NCBI GenBank assembly: GCA_963205525.1
Contig: CAUJJP010000046.1
Location: 1-64,000, forward strand
From: Pseudomonadota bacterium
GTDB taxonomy: Bacteria; Pseudomonadota; Gammaproteobacteria; Burkholderiales; Burkholderiaceae
Direction of reading: 5' to 3'
DNA: 64,000 bases
Part shown: positions 51,672 to 63,412 of the stretch, in pieces
How positions within the stretch are numbered: the stretch's first letter is position 1
Layout: the number at the start of each line of letters is the position of its first letter
Translations under genes and position numbers: made by a program
Notes under the pieces: model-generated
The model's input: only the letters and a program-made list of their open reading frames with translations
Told to the model about the DNA's origin: nothing
Databases searched by the model: none

Positions 51672-52470
51672 TGCGCTGGCGGCCGCGCGGCTGGCGCTCG
51701 GCGTCAGCTACCGCGGCACGGCCTACCACGGCTGGCAAAGCCAGCCCGATGGCCGCACGGTGCAGGACCGGCTGGAGCAGGCGCTGGCGCGCTTTGCCGC
51801 CCAGCCCGCGCTGGGCACGGTCTGCGCCGGCCGCACCGATGCCGGTGTGCACGGGCTGAACCAGGTCGTGCACCTGGACCCGCCGGTCGAGCGCGACCCA
51901 TTCTCCTGGGTGCGTGGCGGCAACCGCTACCTGCCGGCGGACATCGCCATCCAGTGGTGCCAGCCGGTGGCGGCCGACTTTCACGCCCGCAACCATGCGC
52001 GCGGCCGGCGCTACCGCTACCTGCTGCGCGAGTCGCCGGTGCGCCCGGCGCTCGAGGCCGGGCTGGTGGGCTGGAGCTTCCGCCCGCTGGACGGCGATGC
52101 GATGCGCGCTTCGGCGCTGCACCTGCTGGGCGAGCACGACTTCAGCGCCTTCCGGGCCGCCGCCTGTCAGGCGGCGAGCCCGGTGAAGACGCTGCGCCGG
52201 CTCGACATCCGGCGTCAGGGCGCGCTGTGGGTGTTCGACTTCGACGCCAGCGCCTTCCTGCACCACATGGTGCGCAACATCATGGGTTGCCTGGTCTTCG
52301 TCGGCAGCGGACGGCGGCCCGCTGACTGGATGGCCGAAGTGCTGGCGGCGCGCACGCGCGAGGCGGCCGCACCCACCTTCGCCGCCGACGGGCTGTACTT
52401 CGTGGGGCCGTACTACGATGCTGGGCTCGGCCTGCCGCAGCACACGGCGGCGATGGACTGGCTGCCCTGA
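51664..52470 (+). CDS. truA: tRNA pseudouridine(38-40) synthase
   Basis: A 268-residue enzyme modifying U38-U40 in the anticodon arm. The catalytic Asp59 is in AGRTDAGVHGLNQVVH; the N-terminal YRGTAYHGWQSQPDGRTVQD and the C-terminal FLHHMVRNIMGCLVFVG match TruA. No ATG is available. TTG 51664, which overlaps the fimV stop by 8 bp, gives the best N-terminus. Confidence 0.93.
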   Translation: MPDALAAARLALGVSYRGTAYHGWQSQPDGRTVQDRLEQALARFAAQPALGTVCAGRTDAGVHGLNQVVHLDPPVERDPFSWVRGGNRYLPADIAIQWCQPVAADFHARNHARGRRYRYLLRESPVRPALEAGLVGWSFRPLDGDAMRASALHLLGEHDFSAFRAAACQAASPVKTLRRLDIRRQGALWVFDFDASAFLHHMVRNIMGCLVFVGSGRRPADWMAEVLAARTREAAAPTFAADGLYFVGPYYDAGLGLPQHTAAMDWLP

Positions 52471-52492
52471 TTCCTCTGTCCCCCGCGCGCGC

Positions 52493-53134
52493 TTGACCCA
52501 CCGTACCCGCATCAAGATCTGTGGCCTCACCCGCGAGGCCGACGTCGACGCCGCCGTCGCCGCCGGGGCGGACGCGATCGGCTTCGTGCTCTACCCGCCC
52601 AGCCCGCGCGCGCTGACGCCGGACCGCGCGGCGGCGCTGGCCCAGCGCCTGCCGCCCTTCGTGCAGCCGGTGCTGCTGTTCGTCAACCCCGAGCCGGACT
52701 GGCTGGCCGCGGCGCTGGCCGCCGTTCCTGGCGCCCTGCTGCAGTTCCATGGCGACGAGACGCCGACCCAGTGCGTGGCGCCGCAGCGGCCTTACCTGCG
52801 CGCGCTGCGGATGGCGCCGGGGGTGGATTTGCTAGACTGCGCGCGCCGTTTCCGCGGCGCCTGCGCCCTGCTGCTTGACGCCCCTGTCGAGGGCTATGGC
52901 GGAGGCGGAAAGGTCTTCGATTGGTCACTGATTCCCCCCGGCGTTCCCTGTCCGGTCGTTTTGTCTGGTGGGTTGAGTCCTGCCAACGTGATCGATGGCA
53001 TTGCGCGCGTGCGGCCCTGGGCCGTTGACGTGAGCTCCGGCGTGGAGCGCAGCAAAGGTGTCAAGGACACCGCGCTCGTGCGCCGGTTCTGCGAGGCGGT
53101 GCGCGAAGCCGACCGCCTCGTCGCCGAATCCTGA
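52493..53134 (+). CDS. trpF: phosphoribosylanthranilate isomerase
   Basis: A 213-residue (beta/alpha)8 enzyme in tryptophan synthesis. [36 protein letters not shown] contains the catalytic Cys; [18 protein letters not shown] contains the catalytic Asp and phosphate loop; SGGLSPANV and VDVSSGVE close the barrel. The only sensible start is TTG 52493, with no clear Shine-Dalgarno, so translation may depend on truA coupling (22-bp gap). trpB follows after 8 bp. Confidence 0.94.
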   Translation: MTHRTRIKICGLTREADVDAAVAAGADAIGFVLYPPSPRALTPDRAAALAQRLPPFVQPVLLFVNPEPDWLAAALAAVPGALLQFHGDETPTQCVAPQRPYLRALRMAPGVDLLDCARRFRGACALLLDAPVEGYGGGGKVFDWSLIPPGVPCPVVLSGGLSPANVIDGIARVRPWAVDVSSGVERSKGVKDTALVRRFCEAVREADRLVAES

Positions 53135-53142
53135 GACCAGCC

Positions 53143-54347
<1,205 letters not shown>

Positions 54348-54351
<4 letters not shown>

Positions 54352-55163
54352 GCCGGATCGGCCCTCGCATGGCGGCGCTTGCGGCACGCGGTCGCAAGGC
54401 CCTGATCCCCTTCATGACCGCCGGCGACCCCTTCGCCGACGCCACGCCGCAGATCATGCACGCCCTGGTGGCCGGCGGCGCCGACGTGATCGAGCTCGGC
54501 GTGCCCTTCAGCGACCCGATGGCCGACGGCCCGGTGATCCAGCAGTCCAGCGAGCGTGCACTGGCGCGCGGTATCAGCCTGGCCAGGGTGCTGGAGATGG
54601 TGCGCACCTTCCGCCGCGACGACGACGCCACCCCGGTGGTCCTGATGGGCTACGCCAATCCCATCGAGCGCTACGGCCAGGCACGCTTCACCGCCGATGC
54701 GGCGGCGGCAGGGGTGGATGGCGTGCTCGTCGTCGACTACCCGCCCCAGGAGTGCGCAGACTTCGCCGCCGGCCTGAAGGCGGCGGCGCTGGACCCCATC
54801 TTCCTGCTCGCCCCCACCTCGACCGACGAGCGCATGGCGCAGGTCGGGCGCATCGGCAGCGGCTATGTGTACTATGTGTCGCTCAAGGGCGTCACCGGCG
54901 CCGGCCACCTGGACACGGCGGCGGTGGCGGCGATGCTGCCGCGCATCCGCGCGGCGGTGCCGCTGCCGGTGGGGGTGGGTTTCGGCATCCGCGACGCCGC
55001 CACCGCGCAGGCGGTGGCGCGGGTGGCCGATGCGGTGGTGATAGGCACCCGGCTGGTGCAGATCCTGCAGGACTTGCCGCGCGAGCGCGTGGCCGATGCG
55101 GCCCGGGACTTCATGGCGCAGATCCGCCAGGCCCTGGACGAGACGAAGGAGAACCGAACATGA
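54348..55163 (+). CDS. trpA: tryptophan synthase alpha chain
   Basis: A 271-residue (beta/alpha)8 enzyme releasing indole from indole-3-glycerol phosphate. The catalytic Glu49 and Asp60 are in [17 protein letters not shown], and the phosphate site is GFGIRD. It overlaps trpB upstream and accD downstream by 4 bp each. Confidence 0.97.
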
Positions 55164-56032
55164 GCTGGCTCGAGAAGCTGCTGCCGCCCAAGATCCAGCC
55201 CACCGACCCGACCGAGCGCCGCACGGTGCCCGAGGGGCTGTGGATCAAGTGCCCCTCGTGCGAGACGGTGCTCTACAAGACCGACCTCGAGGGCAACCTC
55301 AACGTCTGCCCCAAGTGCAGCCACCATCACCGCATCGGCGCACGCGCCCGGCTCGACACCTTTCTCGACGCCGAGGGGCGCTGGGAGATCGGCCAGGAAG
55401 TGCTGCCGGTGGACGCGCTCAAGTTCAAGGACAGCAAGAAGTACCCGGAGCGTCTGAAGGCGGCGCTGGAGTCGACCGACGAGACCGATGCCCTGGTGGT
55501 GATGGGGGGCGCGGTGATGAGCGTGCCCCTGGTCGCGGCCTGCTTCGAGTTCGACTTCATGGGTGGATCCATGGGCTCGGTGGTCGGCGAGCGCTTCGTG
55601 CGCGGGGTGGAGGCGGCGGTGGAGCAGAAGCTGCCCTTCGTCAGCTTCGCCGCCACCGGCGGCGCGCGCATGCAGGAGGGCCTGCTGAGCCTGCTGCAGA
55701 TGGCCAAGACCAACGCCGCGCTGACGCGCCTGGCGAAGGCGCGGCTGCCCTATGTGAGCGTGCTGACCGACCCGACCATGGGCGGCGTGTCCGCCAGCTT
55801 CGCCTTCATGGGCGATGTCGTGATCGCCGAGCCGCAGGCCCTGGTCGGTTTTGCCGGCCCGCGGGTGATCGAGAACACGGTGCGCGAGAAGCTGCCCGAG
55901 GGCTTCCAGCGTGCCGAGTTCCTGCTGCGCAAGGGGGCGCTGGACATGATCGTCGACCGCCGCCAGCTGCGCCAGACGATCGCCCGCAGCCTGGCCATGC
56001 TGCAGCGGCAAAGCGCCGACGCGGTGGCCTGA
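55160..56032 (+). CDS. accD: acetyl-CoA carboxylase carboxyltransferase beta subunit
   Basis: A 290-residue subunit for malonyl-CoA formation. The N-terminal zinc ribbon has Cys31, Cys34, Cys50 and Cys53 (CPSC...CPKC). The crotonase-fold core includes [30 protein letters not shown] and [15 protein letters not shown]. Its place after trpA is conserved in betaproteobacteria. Confidence 0.96.
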   Translation: MSWLEKLLPPKIQPTDPTERRTVPEGLWIKCPSCETVLYKTDLEGNLNVCPKCSHHHRIGARARLDTFLDAEGRWEIGQEVLPVDALKFKDSKKYPERLKAALESTDETDALVVMGGAVMSVPLVAACFEFDFMGGSMGSVVGERFVRGVEAAVEQKLPFVSFAATGGARMQEGLLSLLQMAKTNAALTRLAKARLPYVSVLTDPTMGGVSASFAFMGDVVIAEPQALVGFAGPRVIENTVREKLPEGFQRAEFLLRKGALDMIVDRRQLRQTIARSLAMLQRQSADAVA

Positions 56033-56102
56033 GCGCCCGGACGAAGGACACGCTGCCCGCCTGGAGCGCCACCGCCGCGCGCGTCATCCGCGCGCCGGTC
56101 GC

Positions 56103-57449
56103 ATGCCGATGACGACGCCCGACACCCTGGCCGGCTGGCTCGCCCACTGCGAACGCCTGCACCCCAAGACCATAGACATGGGGCTGGAGCGCGTGGCCGC
56201 GGTGCGCGACCGTCTCGGCCTGGCGCTGCAGGTGCCGGTGATCAGCGTCGGCGGCACGAACGGCAAGGGCTCGACCTGCGCCATGATCGAATCGATCGCG
56301 CGCCAGGCCGGCTACCGCACCGGGCTGTACCAGAAGCCGCACCTGGTGCACTTCGAGGAGCGCTGCCGCATCGGCGGCGAGGCGGTTGCGGCGCAGGTGC
56401 TGGCGCCGCACTTCGCGGCGGTGGAGGCGGCGCGCGGCGACCTCAGCCTGAGCTATTTCGAGTTCACGACCCTGGCCATCGTGCGCTGTCTGAGCCAGGC
56501 GGCGCTGGACCTCGTGATCCTGGAAGTCGGCCTCGGCGGCCGGCTCGACGCGGTGAACGCCTTCGACGCCGACGCGGTGGTGCTGACCTCGATCGACATC
56601 GACCACGTCGAGTACCTGGGGCCGGACCGCGAGTCCATCGGCCTGGAGAAGGCGCATCTGATGCGCGCGGGTCGGCCGGCGATCGTTGCCGACCCCATGC
56701 CGCCGGCCAGCGTGCTGGCGCACGGCCAGGCGCTGGGTGCCGACCTCTGGCTGGTCGGGCGCGACTTCGTGCACGACGGTGACCGCCAGCAATGGCGCTG
56801 GGCCGGGCGTGGCAGGCGCTACTACGGGCTGGGTTATCCGGCGCTGCGCGGTGCCAACCAGCTGCTCAACGCGGCGGGGGCGATTGCGGCGCTCGAGTCG
56901 CTGCGCGAGCGTCTGCCGCTGACCGCGCAATCGGTGCGCAACGGCCTGGCGATGGTCGAACTGCCCGGGCGGTTCCAGATCGTCCCCGGCCGACCCGTGA
57001 TGGTGCTGGACGTGGCGCACAACCCGCAGTCGGTGGCGGCGCTGGCGCGCAACCTGGACGCGATGGGCTTTTACCCGCGCACGCACGCGGTGTTCGGCGC
57101 CATGCAGGACAAGGACCTGGGCGCCATCCTCGCGCGCATGCAGCCGCTGGTGGACCACTGGCATTTCTGCGGCTTGCCGACCGCGCGCGCGGCGCAGGCC
57201 GAGTCTCTTGCAGCCCTGCTGCCGGCGGCTCCGGCGGGGCGCGAGGTCGGCGTCAGCACCCACGCCGACCCCGCGGCGGCGCTGCGCGCGGCGGCGGCCG
57301 CGGCAGACCCGGCTGATAGAATCGTCGTCTTCGGTTCGTTCTACACCGTGGGCGGCGTGCTCGAAGCGGGGCTGCCGAGATTCCCGGCCGCGCATGTCCC
57401 TGCTGTCCTTCCTCCGTCGCCCCAAACCCGCCGCGGCAGCGGGTCCTGA
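56103..57449 (+). CDS. folC: bifunctional folylpolyglutamate/dihydrofolate synthase
   Basis: A 448-residue Mur-ligase-like enzyme that makes dihydrofolate and extends its glutamate tail. VISVGGTNGKGSTCAMIESI is the ATP loop; SYFEFTTLAIVRCL, VILEVGLGGRLDAVNAFDADAVVLTSIDIDHVEYLG and LDVAHNPQS follow. The last about 20 residues are low complexity and overlap the SPOR gene by 56 bp. Confidence 0.95.
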   Translation: MPMTTPDTLAGWLAHCERLHPKTIDMGLERVAAVRDRLGLALQVPVISVGGTNGKGSTCAMIESIARQAGYRTGLYQKPHLVHFEERCRIGGEAVAAQVLAPHFAAVEAARGDLSLSYFEFTTLAIVRCLSQAALDLVILEVGLGGRLDAVNAFDADAVVLTSIDIDHVEYLGPDRESIGLEKAHLMRAGRPAIVADPMPPASVLAHGQALGADLWLVGRDFVHDGDRQQWRWAGRGRRYYGLGYPALRGANQLLNAAGAIAALESLRERLPLTAQSVRNGLAMVELPGRFQIVPGRPVMVLDVAHNPQSVAALARNLDAMGFYPRTHAVFGAMQDKDLGAILARMQPLVDHWHFCGLPTARAAQAESLAALLPAAPAGREVGVSTHADPAAALRAAAAAADPADRIVVFGSFYTVGGVLEAGLPRFPAAHVPAVLPPSPQTRRGSGS

Positions 57450-58227
57450 ACCCGGTCCCGGCAGCGCCCAGGCGGCGGTCGCGCAGGCGCGCACCCGGGC
57501 CCGGCGGCGGCTCATCGGCGCCGTCATCCTGCTCGGGGTGGGCGTGATCGCCTTCCCGCTGTTGTTCGAAACCGAGCCGCGGCCGATTCCGGTCGACCTG
57601 CCGATCGAGATTCCGAAAAAGGATGGCGTGCCGCCGCTGGCGATGCCGGCGCCGGCTGCTGCCTCGGTGGCCGCGCCGGTCGAGGATGCGACGCCCGTGC
57701 AGGCGGCAGCGCCCACGGCATCGGCGGCCGATGCGACGCCCGTGGCGCGGGCGGCGGCAAGTGCCGCCACCGATGCGCCAGACGGCAGTCCCGGCAAGAA
57801 CGCCGAGACCAAGCCCGTTGCGACCGCGCCCACCGGCCCGGCCGCGCAGGCGGCAGACGCCGGGCGCCCGGCCAGCGTCGTGTCCGGCCGCGGCGCCGAT
57901 GGCGAGCGGGCGCAGGCCTTGTTGCAGGGCCGGGGGCAGGATGGCGCCGCGCCGGCTTCTGCCTCGGCACCGGCTTCGGCACCGGCTACGGCATCCGGCG
58001 CGCGCTACATCGTGCAGATCGGCGCCTTTGCGTCGGCCTCCACGGTGCGTGAGTTGCGCGCCAAGGCGCAGAAGGCGGGCCTGCAGACCTATACCCAGGT
58101 CGTCAAGCTGCCCGCGGGCGAGGCGACCCGGGTGCGCATCGGCCCCTTCGACGCCCGCGGCGACGCCGATGCCGCCGCCGCCCAGGCGCGCAAGGCCGGG
58201 CTGCCGGCCACCGTGCTCAAGCTCTAG
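57394..58227 (+). CDS. SPOR-domain membrane protein (DedD/FtsN-like)
   Basis: A 277-residue bitopic protein. A cytoplasmic basic N-terminus (about 1-39) is followed by one TM helix (LIGAVILLGVGVIAFPLLF, about 40-58), an Ala/Pro-rich periplasmic linker, and a C-terminal SPOR domain (RYIVQIGAFASASTVRELRAKAQKAGL...TRVRIGPFDARGDADAAAAQARKAGL) that binds denuded septal glycan. The folC-dedD-cvpA-purF order suggests DedD. The start lies within folC. Confidence 0.88.
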   Translation: MSLLSFLRRPKPAAAAGPEPGPGSAQAAVAQARTRARRRLIGAVILLGVGVIAFPLLFETEPRPIPVDLPIEIPKKDGVPPLAMPAPAAASVAAPVEDATPVQAAAPTASAADATPVARAAASAATDAPDGSPGKNAETKPVATAPTGPAAQAADAGRPASVVSGRGADGERAQALLQGRGQDGAAPASASAPASAPATASGARYIVQIGAFASASTVRELRAKAQKAGLQTYTQVVKLPAGEATRVRIGPFDARGDADAAAAQARKAGLPATVLKL

Positions 58228-58257
58228 CGCCCCGGTGCCGTCGTCGAAAGACCGCTG

Positions 58258-58755
58258 ATGGCTGCGCTGAGCGTCGTGGACTGGGCCATGCTGGCCGTGC
58301 TGATCGCATCGGTGGCGCTCGGGCTGTGGCGTGGCCTGCTGCTGGAGGCGGCCATGCTGGTCGGCTGGCTGGTGGCCTATGTCGCCGCCCAGTGGTGGGC
58401 GGCCGACCTGGCGCCGCAGTTGCCGGTCGGTGAGCCGGGCTCGGGCGTCAGGATGGCGGCGGCCTTCGGCCTCGTCTTCGTGCTCGCGATCCTGGTCTGG
58501 GGCCTGGCCGCGAAGGCGGTGCGCATGCTGGTGCGTGCGACACCGCTGTCGCTGCTGGACCGCGTCGGCGGCGCTGCCTTCGGCGTCCTGCGTGCGGTGG
58601 TGCTGCTGCTGGCAGTGGCCACGCTGGTGGCGCTGACGCCAGCATCGCGCTCGCCGCTGTGGCAGAGTTCCAACGGGGCGCGCTGGACCACGGCCACCGT
58701 GGATTTCATCAAACCGCTGCTGCCCGCCGAGTTGCGGCAGTGGCTGCCGGAGTGA
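58258..58755 (+). CDS. cvpA: CvpA family membrane protein
   Basis: A 165-residue protein with four predicted helices. VVDWAMLAVLIASVALGLWRGLLLEA is the family N-terminus, and LDRVGGAAFGVLRAVVLLLAV the conserved second half. The name comes from colicin V production in E. coli; its own function is poorly defined, and in enterics it is linked to envelope stress tolerance. It lies 8 bp before purF, as in E. coli. Confidence 0.9.
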   Translation: MAALSVVDWAMLAVLIASVALGLWRGLLLEAAMLVGWLVAYVAAQWWAADLAPQLPVGEPGSGVRMAAAFGLVFVLAILVWGLAAKAVRMLVRATPLSLLDRVGGAAFGVLRAVVLLLAVATLVALTPASRSPLWQSSNGARWTTATVDFIKPLLPAELRQWLPE

Positions 58756-58762
58756 GACTGCC

Positions 58763-60289
58763 ATGTGCGGCATCGTCGGAGTGATCTCCAAGCAACCGGT
58801 CAACCAGCTGATCTATGACGCCTTGCTGCTGCTGCAGCACCGGGGCCAGGACGCGGCCGGCATCGTCACCATGCAGGGCACCAAGTGCTACATGCACAAG
58901 GCGCGCGGCATGGTGCGCGACGTTTTCCGCACGCGCAACATGCGCGCCCTGCCGGGCAGCGTGGGGCTCGGCCAGGTGCGCTACCCGACCGCCGGCAACG
59001 CCTACAGCGAGGAGGAGGCGCAGCCCTTCTACGTCAATGCGCCGTTCGGCATCGTGCTCGTGCACAACGGCAACCTGACCAACGCACAGGCGCTGAAGGA
59101 GGAGCTGTTCGACGTCGACCGCCGCCACATCAACACCGACAGCGACACCGAGGTCCTGATCAACGTGCTGGCGCACGAGCTCGAGCTGGCGGCGCGCGAC
59201 CTGCCGCTGTCGCCCGACGAGGTGTTCCGGGCGGTGGCCGGCGTGCACCGGCGCGTGCGCGGCTCCTACGCGGTGATCGCGCTCATCGCCGGCCACGGCC
59301 TGCTGGCGTTCCGCGACCCCTTCGGCATCCGCCCGCTGTGCCTGAGCCAGGGGCAGGGCGCGGACGGCGAGCGCGAGGTGATGGTGGCCAGCGAGTCGGT
59401 GGCGCTGGAGGGCACCGGACACCAGGTGCTGCGCGACGTGGCGCCCGGCGAGGCGGTGTTCGTCGACCTCGACGGCCACATCCACAGCCGCCAGTGCGCC
59501 GAGGACGCGCAGCACTACCCCTGCATGTTCGAGTACGTCTACCTGGCGCGCCCGGACTCGGTGCTGGACGGCATCTCGGTCTACCAGGCGCGGCTGGCGA
59601 TGGGCGAGACCCTGGCCCAGCGCGTGATCTCGACCATGCCGCCGAGCGCGATCGACGTCGTCATCCCTATCCCCGAGAGCAGCCGCCCGAGCGCGATGCA
59701 GCTGGCGCAGAAGATTGGCAAACCCTACCGCGAGGGCTTCGTCAAGAACCGCTACGTCGGCCGCACCTTCATCATGCCGGGGCAGTCGGTGCGCCGCAAA
59801 AGCGTGCGCCAGAAGCTGAACGCGATCGGCCTGGAGTTCAAGGGCCGCAACGTGCTGCTGGTGGACGACTCCATCGTGCGCGGCAACACGAGTCGCGAGA
59901 TCGTGCAGATGGCGCGCGAGGCCGGTGCGGCCAAGGTCTACATGGCCTCCGCTGCACCGCCGGTACGCCATCCCAACGTCTACGGCATCGATATGCCCAC
60001 GCGCGAGGAGTTGGTGGCGCACGGCCGCAGCGTCGAGAAGATACGCGCCTACATCGGTGCCGACGCGCTGATCTACCAGGACGTGGACGCGATGAAGAGC
60101 GTCGTGCGGGCACTGAACCCGCGCATCGACGGATTCGAGGCCTCGTGCTTCGATGGCAACTACATCACCGGCGACATCAGCGCCGCCGACTTGGATGCCA
60201 TGCAGGCGCAGCGCACTGCGGCGCCGGAAGAGGAAGAGGGCGCTGGGCGCGGCCGGCTCGCCCTGCAGTCGGCACAGGAGCGCACATGA
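58763..60289 (+). CDS. purF: amidophosphoribosyltransferase
   Basis: A 508-residue enzyme for the first committed purine step. The N-terminal nucleophile Cys2 (MCGIVGVI) forms the glutaminase; HRGQDAAGI and the glutamine-tunnel segment VRYPTAGN follow. The PRPP loop [14 protein letters not shown] is in the C-terminal half. It overlaps metZ by 4 bp. Confidence 0.97.
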   Translation: MCGIVGVISKQPVNQLIYDALLLLQHRGQDAAGIVTMQGTKCYMHKARGMVRDVFRTRNMRALPGSVGLGQVRYPTAGNAYSEEEAQPFYVNAPFGIVLVHNGNLTNAQALKEELFDVDRRHINTDSDTEVLINVLAHELELAARDLPLSPDEVFRAVAGVHRRVRGSYAVIALIAGHGLLAFRDPFGIRPLCLSQGQGADGEREVMVASESVALEGTGHQVLRDVAPGEAVFVDLDGHIHSRQCAEDAQHYPCMFEYVYLARPDSVLDGISVYQARLAMGETLAQRVISTMPPSAIDVVIPIPESSRPSAMQLAQKIGKPYREGFVKNRYVGRTFIMPGQSVRRKSVRQKLNAIGLEFKGRNVLLVDDSIVRGNTSREIVQMAREAGAAKVYMASAAPPVRHPNVYGIDMPTREELVAHGRSVEKIRAYIGADALIYQDVDAMKSVVRALNPRIDGFEASCFDGNYITGDISAADLDAMQAQRTAAPEEEEGAGRGRLALQSAQERT

Positions 60290-61494
60290 GCATTCCCAGA
60301 TCCAGGCTGCCCGAGGGCGTGGGGGCGCAGACGCGCGCCATCCACGAAGGCGTGCCGGCCTCGCCCTATGGCGAGAATTCCGAGGCGCTGTACCTCACGA
60401 GCTGCTTCACCCACCCCGACGCGCAGACCGCGGTACGCCGTTTCGCCGACGAGGAGGAAGCCTTCGTCTACAGCCGCTTCACCAACCCCAACCTGACCAT
60501 CATGGAGCGCCGGCTGGCGGCGCTGGAAGGCACCGAGGACTGCATCGCCACCGCCAGCGGCATGGGCGCGATCCTGCTGCTGGCGATGGCGGTGCTCAAG
60601 GCCGGCGACCACGTGGTCTGCTCGCGCAGCGTGTTTGGCTCGACGATGCGGCTGCTGGGCAGCGAATTCGGCCGCTTCGGCGTCGAGACCAGTTTCGTGA
60701 GCCAGACCGAGGTCGCCGAATGGCGCGCCGCGATGCGCCCGAACACCAGGCTGCTGTTCGCCGAGACGCCGACCAACCCGATGACCGAGGTCTGCGACAT
60801 CGCCGCCCTGGCCGACCTGGCGCACGAGGGCGGGGCGCTGCTGGCGGTCGACAACTGCCTGTGCACGCCGGTGCTGCAGCAGCCGGCACGCTTCGGCGCC
60901 GACGTCATCGTCCACGCCGGCACCAAATTCCTCGACGGCCAGGGTCGCGTGGTGGCCGGTGCGCTGTGCGCCTCGCAGTCGCTGGTGCGTGGCCGGTTGC
61001 TCGCGGTGCTGCGCAGCGCCGGCATGAGCTTGTCGCCCTTCAACGCCTGGGTCGTCGCCAAGGGGCTGGAGACGCTGGCGGTGCGGGTGCGCGAGCAAAG
61101 CGCACGCGCGCTGGAGATCGCGCGCTGGCTGGAATCCCATCCCGGCGTGGCCCGCGTCTACCACCCCGGCCTGGCCTCGCACCCGCAGCACGAGCTGGCG
61201 ATGCGCCAGCAAAGCGGCCAGGGCGGCGCCGTGCTCGCCTTCGACGTCAAGGGCGGGCGCGAGCAGGCCTTCGCGGTCATCGACGCGGTGCGCATCTGCC
61301 GCATCGCCGGCAACTTCGGCGACGTGCGCAGCATCATCACCCACCCCGCGAGCACCACCCACGGCAAGCTCAGCGAGGAGCAGCGCCTGGACGCCGGCAT
61401 CACGCAATCGATGATCCGCCTGGGCGTGGGGCTGGAGGACGTGCCCGACCTCCAGGCCGATCTCGCGCGCGGCCTCGACCCGATCAGCACATGA
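60286..61494 (+). CDS. metZ: O-succinylhomoserine sulfhydrylase
   Basis: A 402-residue PLP enzyme that makes homocysteine directly from O-succinylhomoserine and sulfide. The PLP lysine is in [44 protein letters not shown] and [13 protein letters not shown] are family motifs, and the purF-metZ order supports MetZ over MetB/MetY. It overlaps purF and gltX (ATGA both sides). Confidence 0.93.
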   Translation: MSIPRSRLPEGVGAQTRAIHEGVPASPYGENSEALYLTSCFTHPDAQTAVRRFADEEEAFVYSRFTNPNLTIMERRLAALEGTEDCIATASGMGAILLLAMAVLKAGDHVVCSRSVFGSTMRLLGSEFGRFGVETSFVSQTEVAEWRAAMRPNTRLLFAETPTNPMTEVCDIAALADLAHEGGALLAVDNCLCTPVLQQPARFGADVIVHAGTKFLDGQGRVVAGALCASQSLVRGRLLAVLRSAGMSLSPFNAWVVAKGLETLAVRVREQSARALEIARWLESHPGVARVYHPGLASHPQHELAMRQQSGQGGAVLAFDVKGGREQAFAVIDAVRICRIAGNFGDVRSIITHPASTTHGKLSEEQRLDAGITQSMIRLGVGLEDVPDLQADLARGLDPIST

Positions 61495-62912
61495 ACCAAG
61501 ACACCCGCCGTCCGGTGCGCACCCGCATCGCCCCTTCGCCCACCGGCTTCCTGCACCTGGGCACCGCGCGTACCGCGCTCTTCTGCTGGGCCTTCGCGCG
61601 CCACCACGGCGGCGAGTTCATCCTGCGCATCGAGGACACCGATGTCGCGCGCTCCTCGCAGGAGGCGGTGCAGCAGATCGTCGACGCGATGGACTGGCTG
61701 CAGCTCGGCTACGACGAGGGTCCGTTCTTCCAGATGCAGCGCCTGGAGCGCTACCGCGAGGTGATCGCCGGCATGCTGCGCGAGGGCAGCGCCTACCGCT
61801 GCTGGGCCACGCCGCAGGAGCTCGACGAGATGCGCCAGGCGCAGCGTGCGCGCGGCGAGAACCCGCGCTACGACGGCCGCTGGCGGCCCGAGCCCGGCAA
61901 GCAGCTGCCGCCGCCGCCGGCGCACGCGCCCGTGATCCGGTTTCGCAACCCGCTGGACGGCCAGGTCGGCTGGGACGACCTGTGCAAGGGTCGGATCACG
62001 ATCGCGAACGCCGAGCTTGACGACCTCATCATCGCGCGCGGCGACGCCGACACGCCCCACGGCATCGGCACGCCGACCTACAACTTCTGCGTCGTCGTCG
62101 ACGACCTGGACATGCGCATCACCCACGTGATACGCGGCGACGACCACGTCAACAACACCCCGCGCCAGATCAACATCCTGCGCGCGCTGGGCGGCGAGGT
62201 GCCGGTCTACGCCCACGTGCCGATGATCCTGGGGCCGGACGGCGACAAGCTGAGCAAGCGCCATGGCGCGGTCAGCGTGCTGCAGTACCGCGACGACGGC
62301 TACCTGCCGGAGGCGATGCTGAACTACCTGGCGCGCCTGGGCTGGAGCCACGGCGACGAGGAGCTGTTCACGCGCGAGCAGCTGCAGCAGTGGTTCGACG
62401 GCGAGCACCTCAGCCGCAGCGCCGCGCAGTGGGATGCGGCCAAGCTGCAATGGGTCAACGCGCACTACATCAAGCAGGCCGGCGACGCCCGGCTGGCGGC
62501 GCTTCTGAAGCCGCTGCTGGCGGCACGCGGGCACGCCATCGCCGACGAGCGTCTGCCCGCCATGTGCGCCCTGTTCAAGGACCGTTGCGCGACCCTGGTG
62601 GAGCTCGCCGACTGGCTCGCCATGTTCGCCGCCCGAGTCCAGCCCTCGGCGTCCGACCTTGCGCAGCACCTGCCGGCGACGCTGCAGCCGGCGCTGGCGG
62701 CGCTGCGCGAGCGCCTGGCCGCCACGCCATGGGACAAGGCCTCGATCGCCGCCGCGTTCAAGGCGGTGCTGGGCGAGTTCGGCCTGAAGATGCCGCAGCT
62801 CGCGCCCGCCGTGCGCGTGCTGGTCTGCGGTCGGGCGCAGACGCCTTCGATAGATGCGCTGCTGGCGCTGTTCGAGCGCGAAGAGGTGTTGCAGCGCTTG
62901 TCGACGCACTGA
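61491..62912 (+). CDS. gltX: glutamyl-tRNA synthetase
   Basis: A 473-residue class I synthetase. The HIGH-type motif is [22 protein letters not shown]-type is [11 protein letters not shown]. The RIEDTD glutamate pocket is intact. The C-terminal anticodon-binding helical domain is complete. It is followed 174 bp later by a tRNA-Glu gene, so enzyme and substrate genes are neighbours. Confidence 0.96.
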   Translation: MNQDTRRPVRTRIAPSPTGFLHLGTARTALFCWAFARHHGGEFILRIEDTDVARSSQEAVQQIVDAMDWLQLGYDEGPFFQMQRLERYREVIAGMLREGSAYRCWATPQELDEMRQAQRARGENPRYDGRWRPEPGKQLPPPPAHAPVIRFRNPLDGQVGWDDLCKGRITIANAELDDLIIARGDADTPHGIGTPTYNFCVVVDDLDMRITHVIRGDDHVNNTPRQINILRALGGEVPVYAHVPMILGPDGDKLSKRHGAVSVLQYRDDGYLPEAMLNYLARLGWSHGDEELFTREQLQQWFDGEHLSRSAAQWDAAKLQWVNAHYIKQAGDARLAALLKPLLAARGHAIADERLPAMCALFKDRCATLVELADWLAMFAARVQPSASDLAQHLPATLQPALAALRERLAATPWDKASIAAAFKAVLGEFGLKMPQLAPAVRVLVCGRAQTPSIDALLALFEREEVLQRLSTH

Positions 62913-62929
62913 AAAATTCTGCTATAGTC
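62899..62929 (+). promoter_or_regulatory. putative promoter of the tRNA cluster
   Basis: An extended -10 (TGC-TATAGT, 62921-62929) lies in the AT-rich gap after gltX, with TTGTCG (62899-62904) 19 bp upstream inside the gltX end. Transcription would start about 40 bp before tRNA-Ala. Confidence 0.5.
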
Positions 62930-62977
62930 ATGGACTCGCTTGAACAGCGCCGGGTCGGATCGAAAGATCGCAGACGA

Positions 62978-63053
<76 letters not shown>

Positions 63054-63086
63054 TCCGAGCGCTGTTCGATGCGATGTAGAGGTTTT

Positions 63087-63162
63087 GTCCCGTTCGTCTA
63101 GAGGCCTAGGACACCACCCTTTCACGGTGGTTACAGGGGTTCGAATCCCCTACGGGATGCCA
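63087..63162 (+). tRNA. tRNA-Glu (anticodon TTC)
   Basis: A 76-nt cloverleaf with encoded CCA. The acceptor pairs GTCCCGT with ACGGGAT. The anticodon stem CCACC/GGTGG closes loop CTTTCAC, giving TTC. T arm GGGGTTCGAATCCCC. Close to gltX. Confidence 0.96.
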
Positions 63163-63219
63163 AGTCAGGCGGCACTTGGCGGCAGGCTGCAAGGCCTGCG
63201 GCGAAGACGCCACCGCTGC

Positions 63220-63296
63220 GGAGCGGTAGTTCAGTTGGTTAGAATACCGGCCTGTCACGCCGGGGGTCGCGGGTTCGAGCCCCGTCCGCTCCGCCA
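63220..63296 (+). tRNA. tRNA-Asp (anticodon GTC)
   Basis: A 77-nt cloverleaf with encoded CCA. The acceptor pairs GGAGCGG with CCGCTCC. The anticodon loop CTGTCAC gives GTC. T arm CGGGTTCGAGCCCCG. Followed by a terminator. Confidence 0.96.
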
Positions 63297-63305
63297 AACA
63301 GATCA

Positions 63306-63339
63306 ACGGGTTGCTGTAGGAATGCGGCAGCCCGTTTTT
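63306..63339 (+). terminator. rho-independent terminator of the tRNA cluster
   Basis: A stem of ACGGG..GCTG with CAGCCCGT (small bulge) is followed by TTTTT at 63335-63339, ten bases after tRNA-Asp. It is also close to the 3' end of the convergent CoA-transferase gene. Confidence 0.75.
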
Positions 63340-63412
63340 CCTTTCTGTCTGCCAGCGTTGAAGGCGAATCCGGCCGCCCCGGCTGGACGCTTGCCTTGCA
63401 GACGACCCACAC

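Noticed and set aside
52440..52500. Possible trp leader peptide/attenuator before trpF
   Set aside because: The truA-trpF gap is 22 bp and has no Trp-codon-rich leader or terminator/antiterminator pair.
63297..63412. Genomic island integrated at the tRNA-Asp 3' end
   Set aside because: Only a terminator and a convergent CoA-transferase gene follow. No integrase and no repeat of the tRNA 3' end are visible before the window stops.
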